A DNA stretch of 23,327 bases from Clostridiales bacterium UBA1389 (lineage in GTDB: Bacteria > Bacillota > Clostridia > Oscillospirales > CAG-382): contig DBQR01000012.1 in NCBI GenBank assembly GCA_002305335.1, positions 1,338 through 24,664 of the forward strand, in the 5' to 3' direction. A program made the translations under genes and the position numbers. Below the pieces are notes generated by a model, which made no database searches, had not been told where the DNA came from, and was given only the letters and a program-made list of their open reading frames with translations. Positions 8,119-15,223 of this stretch are shown one piece after another (within the stretch, counting starts at the first letter, position 1; each line of letters begins with the position of its first letter).

Positions 8119-9111
8119 ATGCTTGTAAGAAGGATTGCCTATGTCCTGCTGCTGATCGGCATGATTGCCTTTTATATCTTCTACAGCGGGGCTGTCGCAT
8201 GGTATATGCTGTTAATGACAATACTCATGCCGATACTCTCCCTCCTTGTTACCCTCCCGAAAAAGCGGAAAACCAATATAACCTTTAATATCCCCGAATC
8301 GGTGAATATGGGGGATGAAACCTATGCCACGGTTACGGTCAGGGGAAGGACGGTGCTGCCTATCGGCTGCATTTCCTTTTCTTTTGAGCTTACAAATCAG
8401 CTGACGGGAAGGGAAAACGCAAGGAAAAAGCTGAAGATATACGGCTGCCAGAATTCCAATATCACCTTCCCCATCCGTACCGACGAATGCGGAAGGATAA
8501 AATGCCGCCTTATAAAATTTAAGGTGCACGATTATTTGGGGCTGTTCAGCCATACCTATCAGAAGGAACATATATCCTTTATAAACGTTTATCCCCTTCC
8601 CAAGCCCCCCTCCCCCATACCCGAGCTCCCCATAGGGGATCTGATGGGGATAACCGCCAAACCCAAGCCCGGCGGGGGATTTGCCGAGGACTACGACGTG
8701 CGGGGCTACCGTGTCGGAGACCCGATAAACCTTATCCACTGGAAGCTGACCTCAAAGCGGGACGAGGTTATGATAAGGGAACCTTTGATAACCGAACGGG
8801 GGAAGGCACTACTAACCTTTAACCTTTACGGCACCCCCGGCGAACTTGCCCGTACCTTCAGCATTCTGGCGTGGTGCGTGATATGGCTTTTGGGCTATTC
8901 CATCCAGCCCCATTTAAAATGGTACGACAACACCGAAAAAGCAGAAAAAGCCCTTCAGATAACCAGTCATGCCGAAATCATTGCGTTGTTTGTTCGGCTT
9001 TTTTCAAAGAGAGTGCCGCAAAACGGCGTTTCCTTAGCAAAAAAGCAGTACGACGGCTTTGTCTGGCGGTACCATATAAGCTTAGGAAATACGGATACCC
9101 CCCAGTCCTAA
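8119..9111 (+). CDS. DUF58 domain-containing membrane protein
   Basis: This 330-aa protein has two N-terminal transmembrane segments (about residues 5-24 and 28-46). The DUF58 signature lies at about 190-225: DYDVRGYRVGDPINLIHWKLTSKRDEVMIREP. DUF58 proteins are related to von Willebrand factor A-type folds and are nearly always found beside MoxR ATPases; they may be the MoxR client or adaptor at the membrane. A G-rich site (GGGGG) lies 6 nt before the ATG. The gene starts 12 bp after moxR and is followed by a transglutaminase gene, so the three are almost certainly cotranscribed. The biochemical role is unknown. Confidence 0.9.
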   Translation: MLVRRIAYVLLLIGMIAFYIFYSGAVAWYMLLMTILMPILSLLVTLPKKRKTNITFNIPESVNMGDETYATVTVRGRTVLPIGCISFSFELTNQLTGRENARKKLKIYGCQNSNITFPIRTDECGRIKCRLIKFKVHDYLGLFSHTYQKEHISFINVYPLPKPPSPIPELPIGDLMGITAKPKPGGGFAEDYDVRGYRVGDPINLIHWKLTSKRDEVMIREPLITERGKALLTFNLYGTPGELARTFSILAWCVIWLLGYSIQPHLKWYDNTEKAEKALQITSHAEIIALFVRLFSKRVPQNGVSLAKKQYDGFVWRYHISLGNTDTPQS

Positions 9112-9147
9112 GACATTAAATATCACTTGGAAAGGAAAGGCAGTAAA

Positions 9148-11487
9148 ATGGTTGCAAGGCAGAAAAATACCCTTTTGTGTTTCTTTGCCGATTTATGCCT
9201 GACCCTTTTTGCCCTTGTGGGTACGATATTCTGCGTAATTACCTCCTTTAAGATAGATGTCAACAATCTTGTTCTTATTTTCATCTGCGTGCTTTCCTCC
9301 CTTTGCTTTACTCTGCTTTTCAACATTTCGAATCTTTACATAAGATGGGGTCTGGCATCCGCCTCCATAGTCACCTTTGCCGTCTTCGGCTATTTTGAAA
9401 GGCATTTCCTAATAACCGGCGGAAAAACCTCGATAAGCTGGGTTTTGGTCAGGTTTGCGAGATTTATAGAGGAAATAAAGCCGTATTACACCTCCGATGA
9501 GCTTAGAAGCGGCATAAACGGTAAGGAAACAATGCTGTTTCTGGTGTTCTTTGCCGTGGTTTTAGCCTTTGTGTATGCCTTTATAATAAGCCGCACAAAG
9601 ACGGTTTTTCCGGTGTTTGTCATTTCAATTCCCTTCTTTTCGGCATGTATGTTTATCGTAAACACCACGCCGGACATGATACCCTTCGTAATGATAACCA
9701 CCTTCTGGATAATACTGTTGTTTGTCGGGTTTCTACGTAAATCCAACCGGAACCATTCGGCAAAGGTCACCCTTATTATGACCCCCTTTGTCGCCGCCCT
9801 GCTTACGGTGATTGTAATAATCAATCCCGCCGAAAGCTATAAGCGTTACGAACCGGTCAACGACTTGAATAAGAATATTCTGAAATGGCTTGATATTTCC
9901 CTGAAACCGAAAGCGCCTTCCGACATCGAAACCAGCGACGTATCATCGGGGGAGGATAACTCCGGCGAAAATTCCGGGCCGTCATCGGATGAATCCGGCA
10001 ACGGCGAAAATTCCGGCGAGGACCGGATAAGCGAAAACGCCTATGAAAATCCGGTGGATTTGTCCAACCTTCACAGTATTAAATTCAACGATAAAACCTT
10101 AATCAAGCTCCATACCGTTTACAATAAGAACTTCCTCCTCCGGGCTTATTCCTCCGGGGAATATATAGACAACCGGTGGCTGCCTCCTTCGGAGGAATAT
10201 ACAGCCGCGGTGGAAGCATTGATGAAAAAATACGCGGATATAAAGGAAGCTTCCCCCCTTGAGTTTCCCGCCGCCGCCATCAGGCATTCGGCGGACTACT
10301 ACGATTCCTTCTGGGCAAGCATCAACTGCTACGACCTGACAAACCCGCTGGTGTTTACCCCGCCCAACTTTTTAGGGGACGAGTCCTACCTGCCATCGGA
10401 CGCCTACTATCAGTTCCCGGAAAATAAAATCCGTACAAGCTACGGTTATGTTATCGACTACTATACCTACAAAGGCAAATGGTCATCACTTTCCCTTCCC
10501 GACCGGCTTGCGGAATACGAAAACGAATACCGCAAATTGGTTTACCGGTATTTTTTACAGGTGCCGGTTTCCTCCTATGACACCGTTCGCGACACCCTCA
10601 GGCAAATCGGAATAAAGGATTCGATGTCCTTTGAGGAAAAGGTATTCGCCATAGAGCAGTTTGTCGAAAATCACGGGAAATATTCCCTTAACATAAACAC
10701 CCTGCCCCAGGGAAAGGATTTCGTTTCCTACTTCTTAAGCGAAAGCAGAACGGGATTTTGTATGCACTTTGCCTCCGCGGCGGTACTTTTGTACAGGCAG
10801 GCAGGCATTCCCGCCCGTTATGTAACCGGCTTTTACGTTGACCGGTCAAACATGGACAGAAGCGGCAATATAATCCTTACCGACCGGCAGGCCCACGCCT
10901 GGGTTGAAGTTTACCTTGACGGAGTAGGCTGGCTCCCCGTAAACGTAACCCCCGGCTTCCCCACCGGAGGAAGCTCCTTCGACCCTTCCGAAAACTCAAC
11001 CGACGACAGCTCGGCGGAGGATGACAGTAACAGCGATTCTTCCAGCGATGAAACCTCCGAGGAATCCTCCCGTGATGAAACCGAAGACACTTCAGACGAA
11101 TCGCCGGTGATTCCGGTTAATCCTCCCGAAGGGGATAAGGGAAGCAGAACCCTTATTCATATCATAATAGCCCTTGCCCTGATAGCTTCGGCTGCGGTTA
11201 TCAGGCGGCATGTCATGATTATGGTAAGAAACCGGCAGTTTGCGGTGAATTCCAACAACAAATCGGTTATAAATATGTGGAAATATATTATAACCCTGAC
11301 CCGATCCTCCCGTCCGGATGAAACCGTTTACGCCATCGCCCAGAAAGCCAGGTTTTCCCAGCATATCGTAAACGACAAGGAAAAGACCGCAATAAGGGAT
11401 TATGCCCTTGCTCTTGCCAAAGACACCTACAAAAAGAAAAACTTTTTCGGCAGATTCGCAATGAAGTATATTTACGCAACAATATAA
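9148..11487 (+). CDS. Transglutaminase-like multi-pass membrane protein (TgpA/DUF3488 type)
   Basis: About six hydrophobic helices fill the first 220 residues. An extracellular part follows with a Ser/Asp/Glu-rich linker, a transglutaminase-like core, a second acidic Ser/Asp linker and one more helix. In the core the nucleophile is in TGFCMHFASA and the histidine in AHAWVEVY. The third position, 16 residues after His, is Asn (WLPVNVTPG) where Asp is the classic residue. The reading frame opens with TTG at 9127, but AGGAAAGG lies 7 nt before an in-frame ATG at 9148, which is chosen (779 aa). It follows the DUF58 gene in the MoxR-DUF58-transglutaminase order. A role in envelope protein or peptide cross-linking or hydrolysis is inferred; no substrate is known. 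Confidence 0.88.
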   Translation: MVARQKNTLLCFFADLCLTLFALVGTIFCVITSFKIDVNNLVLIFICVLSSLCFTLLFNISNLYIRWGLASASIVTFAVFGYFERHFLITGGKTSISWVLVRFARFIEEIKPYYTSDELRSGINGKETMLFLVFFAVVLAFVYAFIISRTKTVFPVFVISIPFFSACMFIVNTTPDMIPFVMITTFWIILLFVGFLRKSNRNHSAKVTLIMTPFVAALLTVIVIINPAESYKRYEPVNDLNKNILKWLDISLKPKAPSDIETSDVSSGEDNSGENSGPSSDESGNGENSGEDRISENAYENPVDLSNLHSIKFNDKTLIKLHTVYNKNFLLRAYSSGEYIDNRWLPPSEEYTAAVEALMKKYADIKEASPLEFPAAAIRHSADYYDSFWASINCYDLTNPLVFTPPNFLGDESYLPSDAYYQFPENKIRTSYGYVIDYYTYKGKWSSLSLPDRLAEYENEYRKLVYRYFLQVPVSSYDTVRDTLRQIGIKDSMSFEEKVFAIEQFVENHGKYSLNINTLPQGKDFVSYFLSESRTGFCMHFASAAVLLYRQAGIPARYVTGFYVDRSNMDRSGNIILTDRQAHAWVEVYLDGVGWLPVNVTPGFPTGGSSFDPSENSTDDSSAEDDSNSDSSSDETSEESSRDETEDTSDESPVIPVNPPEGDKGSRTLIHIIIALALIASAAVIRRHVMIMVRNRQFAVNSNNKSVINMWKYIITLTRSSRPDETVYAIAQKARFSQHIVNDKEKTAIRDYALALAKDTYKKKNFFGRFAMKYIYATI

Positions 11488-11503
11488 ATTGAAAGGAAAA
11501 CAC

Positions 11504-12199
11504 ATGGATTACAAAACAAATTACCGTTATTTTCACAAGAGTCTCACCCCTTTGATCGTAGGTATCGTCTTAGCGGTACTGGGTTTTATCAACTGGTATT
11601 TCGGCTTTTTGATCGATTCATGGTTCACCTACAACCTGACGGTAGTTGTAATGATTGTAGGATTGATTATCGTGCTGTTCTTTTTGGTGGCAACCACAAG
11701 GGATTCCCAGTACGACAGCACCGTAAAAACAAAAATAAAGCCCCTGCTTGAGGTTGCCAACGAAAAAGCCCTTGCTTCCGACAAGCATGTCAAGATAATA
11801 GACGATTATGTTGCCGAAAGCTTTTTATACGGCGACCGGGCTACCGAACTTAAAAAAGGACGGGACGGCTCCTTCAGGACCGACGTTTATTCCGCTACGG
11901 CGTTTTTAATATCTCCCCACAAGCTGTTTGTTTACAACCTCACCTTTTCCCTTATCGAAAATAAGGAAACGGAAAGCTTTAAGGTTTTCACCTACGATGC
12001 CATAGAGGATATTTCCGTCGTACCGAAGGTAATTAACATTCAAAAGGAAAAGAATGTTTACGAAATAAACACCCATTCCATTGATATCAAAACCCCCGAC
12101 GGAATATACAGTTTTACCACTCATAACGATTCCCTTGCCGACGGCCTGATTCTGAAGGTCAAAAACCGCAAGGATAAGGATGAAAACGGGGAAAATTAA
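11504..12199 (+). CDS. Two-helix membrane protein with possible PH-like cytosolic domain
   Basis: I do not recognise a named family. The 231-aa protein has two adjacent hydrophobic helices near the N-terminus (about residues 14-38 and 43-64). A soluble C-terminal domain of alternating beta strands follows, containing ISPHKLFVYNLTF, FKVFTYDAIEDISVV and a lysine-rich end. The strand pattern with a Tyr-x-x-Ile segment suggests a bacterial PH-like (bPH) fold, but this is an inference from the look of the sequence. The ATG at 11504 is chosen over a TTG at 11489 because GAAAGGAAAA lies just upstream of it. It is the last gene of the MoxR operon, 16 bp after the transglutaminase gene and just before a strong terminator, so it may be an accessory part of that module. 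Confidence 0.75.
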   Translation: MDYKTNYRYFHKSLTPLIVGIVLAVLGFINWYFGFLIDSWFTYNLTVVVMIVGLIIVLFFLVATTRDSQYDSTVKTKIKPLLEVANEKALASDKHVKIIDDYVAESFLYGDRATELKKGRDGSFRTDVYSATAFLISPHKLFVYNLTFSLIENKETESFKVFTYDAIEDISVVPKVINIQKEKNVYEINTHSIDIKTPDGIYSFTTHNDSLADGLILKVKNRKDKDENGEN

Positions 12200-12212
12200 G
12201 AGTTTATATAAT

Positions 12213-12239
12213 AAAAAGCCTGATTTTTCAGGCTTTTTT
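12213..12239 (+). terminator. Intrinsic terminator of the GNAT-moxR operon
   Basis: AAAAAGCCTGA and TCAGGCTTTTT form an 11-bp perfect stem with a 5-nt loop; the closing T-run runs into TTTATTTG. It starts 13 bp after the stop codon at 12199. Confidence 0.92.
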
Positions 12240-12328
12240 ATTTGGGTGGATATTTATGCGGGGGATATCATTTAAACGCAAGATGGGATTTTTATGACGG
12301 TTTATATTGAGAGGGGAAGGCGGAAAGA

Positions 12329-12390
12329 AAAAAGCCTTCCCCTTGAGGGGAAGGTGTCGGCCGAAGGCTGACGGATGAGGGGTTGTGCCG
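12329..12390 (+). repeat. Element A, copy A1 (double hairpin)
   Basis: The first hairpin is CCTTCCCC-TTGA-GGGGAAGG preceded by AAAAAAG. The second is GTCGGCC-GAA-GGCTGAC. These are followed by GGATGAGGGG and TTGTGCCG. Read on the minus strand, the first hairpin is followed by CTTTTTT and so looks like an intrinsic terminator. Confidence 0.75.
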
Positions 12391-12536
12391 TAAAATCTGG
12401 AGGAGAAGAATAATAAAACCCAATAATTTCATATCTGGAAAAAAATTCGCTTACATATGAAATCCTTATTATTATATTATCCTAAACACCTGCTCCCCCT
12501 TCGGGGGCGCATTTAATTCAATGGCGAATCGCAATG

Positions 12537-12590
12537 CAGCCTCCCTTGTGCAAAGGGAGGCTGAGGTGAAACCGAGCCGGAGGGATTGTC
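12537..12590 (+). repeat. Element B, copy B1 (double hairpin)
   Basis: AGCCTCCCTT-GTGC-AAAGGGAGGCT forms a long perfect stem. It is followed by GGCT..GGT-GAA-ACC..AGCC, a second stem with a small internal loop, and by GGAGGGATTGTC. The same unit occurs inverted at 17383-17437, with a different but still pairing second stem. Confidence 0.7.
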
Positions 12591-12640
12591 GCCCGCCGGC
12601 GACAGTCGTAGGGTTAAATTTCATATCTTCCGGATATGGG

Positions 12641-12698
12641 GCACTACCCCTCATCCACCGCTTGCGCGGTCCCCCTTCCCCTCAAGGGGAAGGCTTTT
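12641..12698 (-). repeat. Element A, copy A2 (double hairpin, inverted)
   Basis: On the minus strand the first hairpin is identical to A1 (CCTTCCCC-TTGA-GGGGAAGG). The second hairpin is entirely different in sequence, ACCGC-GCAA-GCGGT, but still pairs. It is followed by GGATGAGGGG and TAGTGC. Read on the plus strand, the outer hairpin ends in CTTTTAAT and may act as a back-up terminator for the plus-strand operon. Confidence 0.72.
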
Positions 12699-12720
12699 AA
12701 TATCGCCCCTATAATTAAAT

Positions 12721-12751
12721 AATCAGGCAGGGATGATTCCGCTGCCTGATT
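12721..12751 (-). terminator. Probable intrinsic terminator of the CNNM/CBS operon
   Basis: AATCAGGCAG and CTGCCTGATT form a perfect 10-bp stem around an 11-nt loop, followed on the minus strand by ATTTAATTAT. It lies about 37 bp after the stop codon at 12788. The U-tract is interrupted, so efficiency is uncertain. Confidence 0.7.
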
Positions 12752-12787
12752 GACGAATAAATATGTTTGTTACTGTTTCAGCGTATA

Positions 12788-14047
12788 TTATTCTTCCTCC
12801 GCGGGAGGAGTGAATTCAACCAGCAGTTTTTCAACCCGCATGGATTTTGCCTCAAGCACCGTCACCTTAAGGCACTTATAGACAAAATTGTCGCCGTTTT
12901 CGGGGAATTTATCCAGCATTTCGGTAGCCCAGCCGCCGACGGTGGTATATTCGGTTTCGAAATCGGACGGCTCCCAGTCAAGGGTGTCGAACAGGTCGTA
13001 TATATTGGTGGAACCGTCAACTTCGTACAGGTTTTCCCCGACTTTGCGGATATCGTCCTCCACCAGGTCCCGTTCGTCAAAGATGTTCCCCACGATTTCC
13101 TCTGTTATATCCTCCATGGTGAGGATGCCCGCCGTGCCGCCGTACTCGTCCACCACCACCGCAAGCTGCTGCCGCTTTTTTCGGAATTCGTCGATAATTG
13201 ACGAAACGGTTTTGGTCATATGCACGAATATGGGGGGGTTAAGCATTTCCTCCAAATTATATTCGTTGCCCGCGGCAATCTCCCGGAGGAGTTTCTTGGT
13301 GGGGAGTATGCCTATTATGTTGTCGATGCTCCCCCGGTAAACGGGAATACGGGAATAGCGGTAAAATTCATCGGTTATCTGTATTTCCTCATCTATGTCG
13401 ATGGCGAACACGTCCACCCTGGGTACAAGAATATCCATGGCGTTGGTGTCGGTAAACTCAATCGCCGACTTTATAAGTTCCCCTTCGTCCTCGGTGAACA
13501 CCCCTTCGTCCTCGATATTGTCCACCATTTCATACAGTTCCTCGGCGGTGACCAGAGGGGCTTTTTCCTTTGGTGTCCAGAAGGGTTCAACCCACTTTAC
13601 CATTTTGTCAACCACCCGTACCATGGGATAATAAACTATCATGGAAAACCGTAAGGGGAGGGCGTAGAATCGTGCGAGTTTGTCGGGTATGGCAGAGGCT
13701 ATTATTTTCGGCAGGGTTTCGCCGAAGGTTATTATAACAAGGGTTATGACTACGGTGGCAACCGACTGCCCCTTTGCCTGTCCCAGGTGGGCGACGAAAA
13801 GCACCGTTGCCGCAGAGGAGGCGGCGATGTTTACAAGGTTGTTCCCCACCAGCAGAGTTGACAGGGACATGGTGTAGTTGTCGTTGATATATTTTTCCCG
13901 CTTTGCGGTCTTGTCCCCGCTTTCCGCCTGTTTCTTTATTCGGATGGCGTTGGCCTTGGCAAAGGCGATTTCCGCTGAGGAGTAAAAGGCCGAAAGAATT
14001 ACGAATATGATAATCAGAATTGTAGTGATAATGTCGGTCAGCGTCAT
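12788..14047 (-). CDS. CNNM/CBS-domain membrane protein (CorC/HlyC 'hemolysin' family), full length
   Basis: This 419-aa protein has the complete family layout. A DUF21/CNNM membrane domain with about four helices (about residues 1-150) includes FYSSAEIAFAKAN and FGETLPKIIA. A CBS pair (about 205-330) includes ILVPRVDVFAID and VVVDEYGGTAGILTMEDI. A C-terminal CorC_HlyC domain (about 340-415) includes YEVDGSTNIYDLFDTLDW and TVGGWATEMLDKFPENGD. Homologues act in Mg2+ (or Na+/Mg2+, Co2+) efflux, and the label hemolysin is historical. Its ATG overlaps the stop of the upstream paralogue by ATGA, so the two are translationally coupled. Confidence 0.92.
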   Translation of the reverse strand: MTLTDIITTILIIIFVILSAFYSSAEIAFAKANAIRIKKQAESGDKTAKREKYINDNYTMSLSTLLVGNNLVNIAASSAATVLFVAHLGQAKGQSVATVVITLVIITFGETLPKIIASAIPDKLARFYALPLRFSMIVYYPMVRVVDKMVKWVEPFWTPKEKAPLVTAEELYEMVDNIEDEGVFTEDEGELIKSAIEFTDTNAMDILVPRVDVFAIDIDEEIQITDEFYRYSRIPVYRGSIDNIIGILPTKKLLREIAAGNEYNLEEMLNPPIFVHMTKTVSSIIDEFRKKRQQLAVVVDEYGGTAGILTMEDITEEIVGNIFDERDLVEDDIRKVGENLYEVDGSTNIYDLFDTLDWEPSDFETEYTTVGGWATEMLDKFPENGDNFVYKCLKVTVLEAKSMRVEKLLVEFTPPAEEE

Positions 14048-15084
14048 ATCCCGTCACCCCCGGTTCCTTCGGCAAACGAATCGTCGTCCTCGTCATAGAT
14101 TTCGCCGACGATTTCCTCAAGAATGTCTTCCATGGTTATGATGCCGATGGTTTTGCCCTCCTCCGACCTGACGATGGCAAAATGGGTGCGTTTTTGCCCC
14201 ATTTCCTTAAACACCTCGTCAAGGCGGGTATTGGGGGAAACGAAATAGGGTTTGGACAGTACTCCCTTCATTCTGAAGGGGATTCCCTGAACCAGCTTCC
14301 AAAGGCAGTTGGCCGACTGAAGCACCCCCACGATATGGTCGATATTCCCGTCGTAAACGGGAAACCTTGAAAACTTTTCCTCAAGCAGGATGTTTTTAAG
14401 TCCCGTCATGGATACGTTGATGGGGATGGCGGAAATTTCCTCCCGCCTTGTCATAACGTCCCCCACCGTAAGGTCGCCGAATTCAATAGCTGACTTTATA
14501 ATTTCGGTTTCCTCCGGCTCCATAAGCCCGTCGTCCCCGGCGGATTCCACGATTTCGGCAAATTCGTCTTCGGTCAAAGAGGGGGTGTCGTTCTTGATAC
14601 GCATCAGCTTTTTGGCGAGCCTGCCTATAAGCATAAAGAATTGGGCAAAAGGCCAGAGCAGATAGATAAACCATTTCACCGGCAGGGACACCGCCAAGGA
14701 AAAGGCGTCCGGATTGGCGCGGGCGATATTTTTGGGTATGTTTTCGCTGAATAAAAACACCAGAATGGTTAAGACCGCCGTTGCCACCACCGACCCTATG
14801 CTGCCTAACAGCTTAACCGCCATAATTGTGGCGGTGGATGCGGCAATGATATGGATAATGTTTATGGCGATCAGAAGGGTTACAACCGTTTGTTCGAAGT
14901 TTTCGGTTATCCAAACCACCCTTTTGGCGCTTTTGTTGCCGTCTTCGGCAAGCAGCTTTATCCTGACCGAGTTGCAGTAGGAAAAAGCTGTTTCTGAACC
15001 GGAGAAAAAGCCCCCGGCAATAAGAAGTATTATAAGTAATACAATACTTCGCGGTATACTGTCATCCACAGTAAAAATTGTCAC
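14044..15084 (-). CDS. CNNM/CBS-domain membrane protein lacking the CorC_HlyC domain
   Basis: This 346-aa paralogue of the next gene has the CNNM membrane domain (GGFFSGSETAFSYCNSVRIKLL, FSENIPKNIARANPD) and a CBS pair (VMTRREEISAIPINV, TIGIITMEDILEEIVGEIYDEDD). It ends in a short acidic/Gly tail where its partner continues into a CorC_HlyC domain. No frameshift remnant is seen after the stop because the partner's start overlaps it. The two may form a heterodimeric ion exporter; this is an inference. The start is uncertain: the GTG at 15082-15084 overlaps the last base of the only Shine-Dalgarno (AAGGAG). A downstream GTG lies 14 nt from it, and an ATT codon lies at the ideal 5 nt. Confidence 0.88.
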   Translation of the reverse strand: MTIFTVDDSIPRSIVLLIILLIAGGFFSGSETAFSYCNSVRIKLLAEDGNKSAKRVVWITENFEQTVVTLLIAINIIHIIAASTATIMAVKLLGSIGSVVATAVLTILVFLFSENIPKNIARANPDAFSLAVSLPVKWFIYLLWPFAQFFMLIGRLAKKLMRIKNDTPSLTEDEFAEIVESAGDDGLMEPEETEIIKSAIEFGDLTVGDVMTRREEISAIPINVSMTGLKNILLEEKFSRFPVYDGNIDHIVGVLQSANCLWKLVQGIPFRMKGVLSKPYFVSPNTRLDEVFKEMGQKRTHFAIVRSEEGKTIGIITMEDILEEIVGEIYDEDDDSFAEGTGGDGI

Positions 15085-15127
15085 TCCTTATATTTAAAAA
15101 ATACCCGTTTTTTACGGATTACTTTAT

Positions 15128-15156
15128 ATTATTGCACAAATTCCATGCTTTTGCAA
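15128..15156 (-). promoter_or_regulatory. Probable promoter of the CNNM/CBS operon
   Basis: On the minus strand TTGCAA (15151-15156) and AATAAT (15128-15133) are separated by 17 bp, with TGC just before the -10 (extended). The predicted leader is about 37 nt and holds a small hairpin, ATCCGT-AAAAA-ACGGGT, followed by ATTTTTT (15096-15119). Confidence 0.6.
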
Positions 15157-15177
15157 TAGTTTTTGCTAAAATAATGA

Positions 15178-15212
15178 AAAAACGGCCGGCGGAAATGCCC
15201 GTCAGCCGTTAT
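15178..15212 (-). terminator. Intrinsic terminator of nagB
   Basis: On the minus strand AACGGCTGACGG pairs with CCGCCGGCCGTT (one mismatch and one wobble in 12) around a 6-nt loop, followed by TTTTTC. It begins 12 bp after the nagB stop and sits immediately upstream of the promoter of the next minus-strand operon. Confidence 0.9.
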
Positions 15213-15223
15213 GTTATGTTGAA

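Larger units (their letters stand above)
12329..12698. mobile_element. MITE-like element bounded by inverted A repeats (A1...B1...A2)
   Basis: A1 (12329-12390, plus) and A2 (12641-12698, minus) share AAAAGCCTTCCCCTTGAGGG...AAGG at the outer ends and GGATGAGGGGTNGTGC on the inner sides, giving a 370-bp unit with inverted termini. A B-type hairpin element lies between them. There is no transposase and no clear target-site duplication (A-rich on the left, TAATA on the right). A non-autonomous mobile element, or two independent insertions in opposite orientation, are the two readings. Confidence 0.5.
12240..12787. other. Geneless convergent intergenic region made of repeat elements
   Basis: About 590 bp separate two convergent operons. 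The left 90 bp show nothing recognisable. An inverted-repeat-flanked element occupies 12329-12698, with an internal B hairpin at 12537-12590 and a further GC hairpin at 12491-12511 (GCTCCCCCTTCGGGGGCGC). A terminator-like hairpin lies at 12721-12751. A 60-codon open frame on the minus strand is repeat-derived and not credible as a gene. Confidence 0.8.

Noticed and set aside
8212..8739. 175-codon minus-strand open frame inside the DUF58 gene
   Set aside because: It is a shadow of a clear DUF58 protein and has no promoter or ribosome binding site.
12472..12654. 60-codon open frame on the minus strand in the 12240-12787 gap
   Set aside because: It lies wholly within the A/B hairpin repeats, has no ribosome binding site, and its composition follows the repeats. 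It is the kind of spurious protein repeats produce.
12862..13340. Overlapping open frames on both strands inside the CNNM/CBS gene
   Set aside because: The minus-strand protein at 12788-14047 has complete recognised domains; the others are frame shadows.
14044..15084. A frameshifted or truncated CNNM pseudogene
   Set aside because: The shorter paralogue has intact membrane and CBS domains and is joined to the next gene by a clean ATGA overlap, so the missing C-terminal domain looks like a stable form rather than decay.
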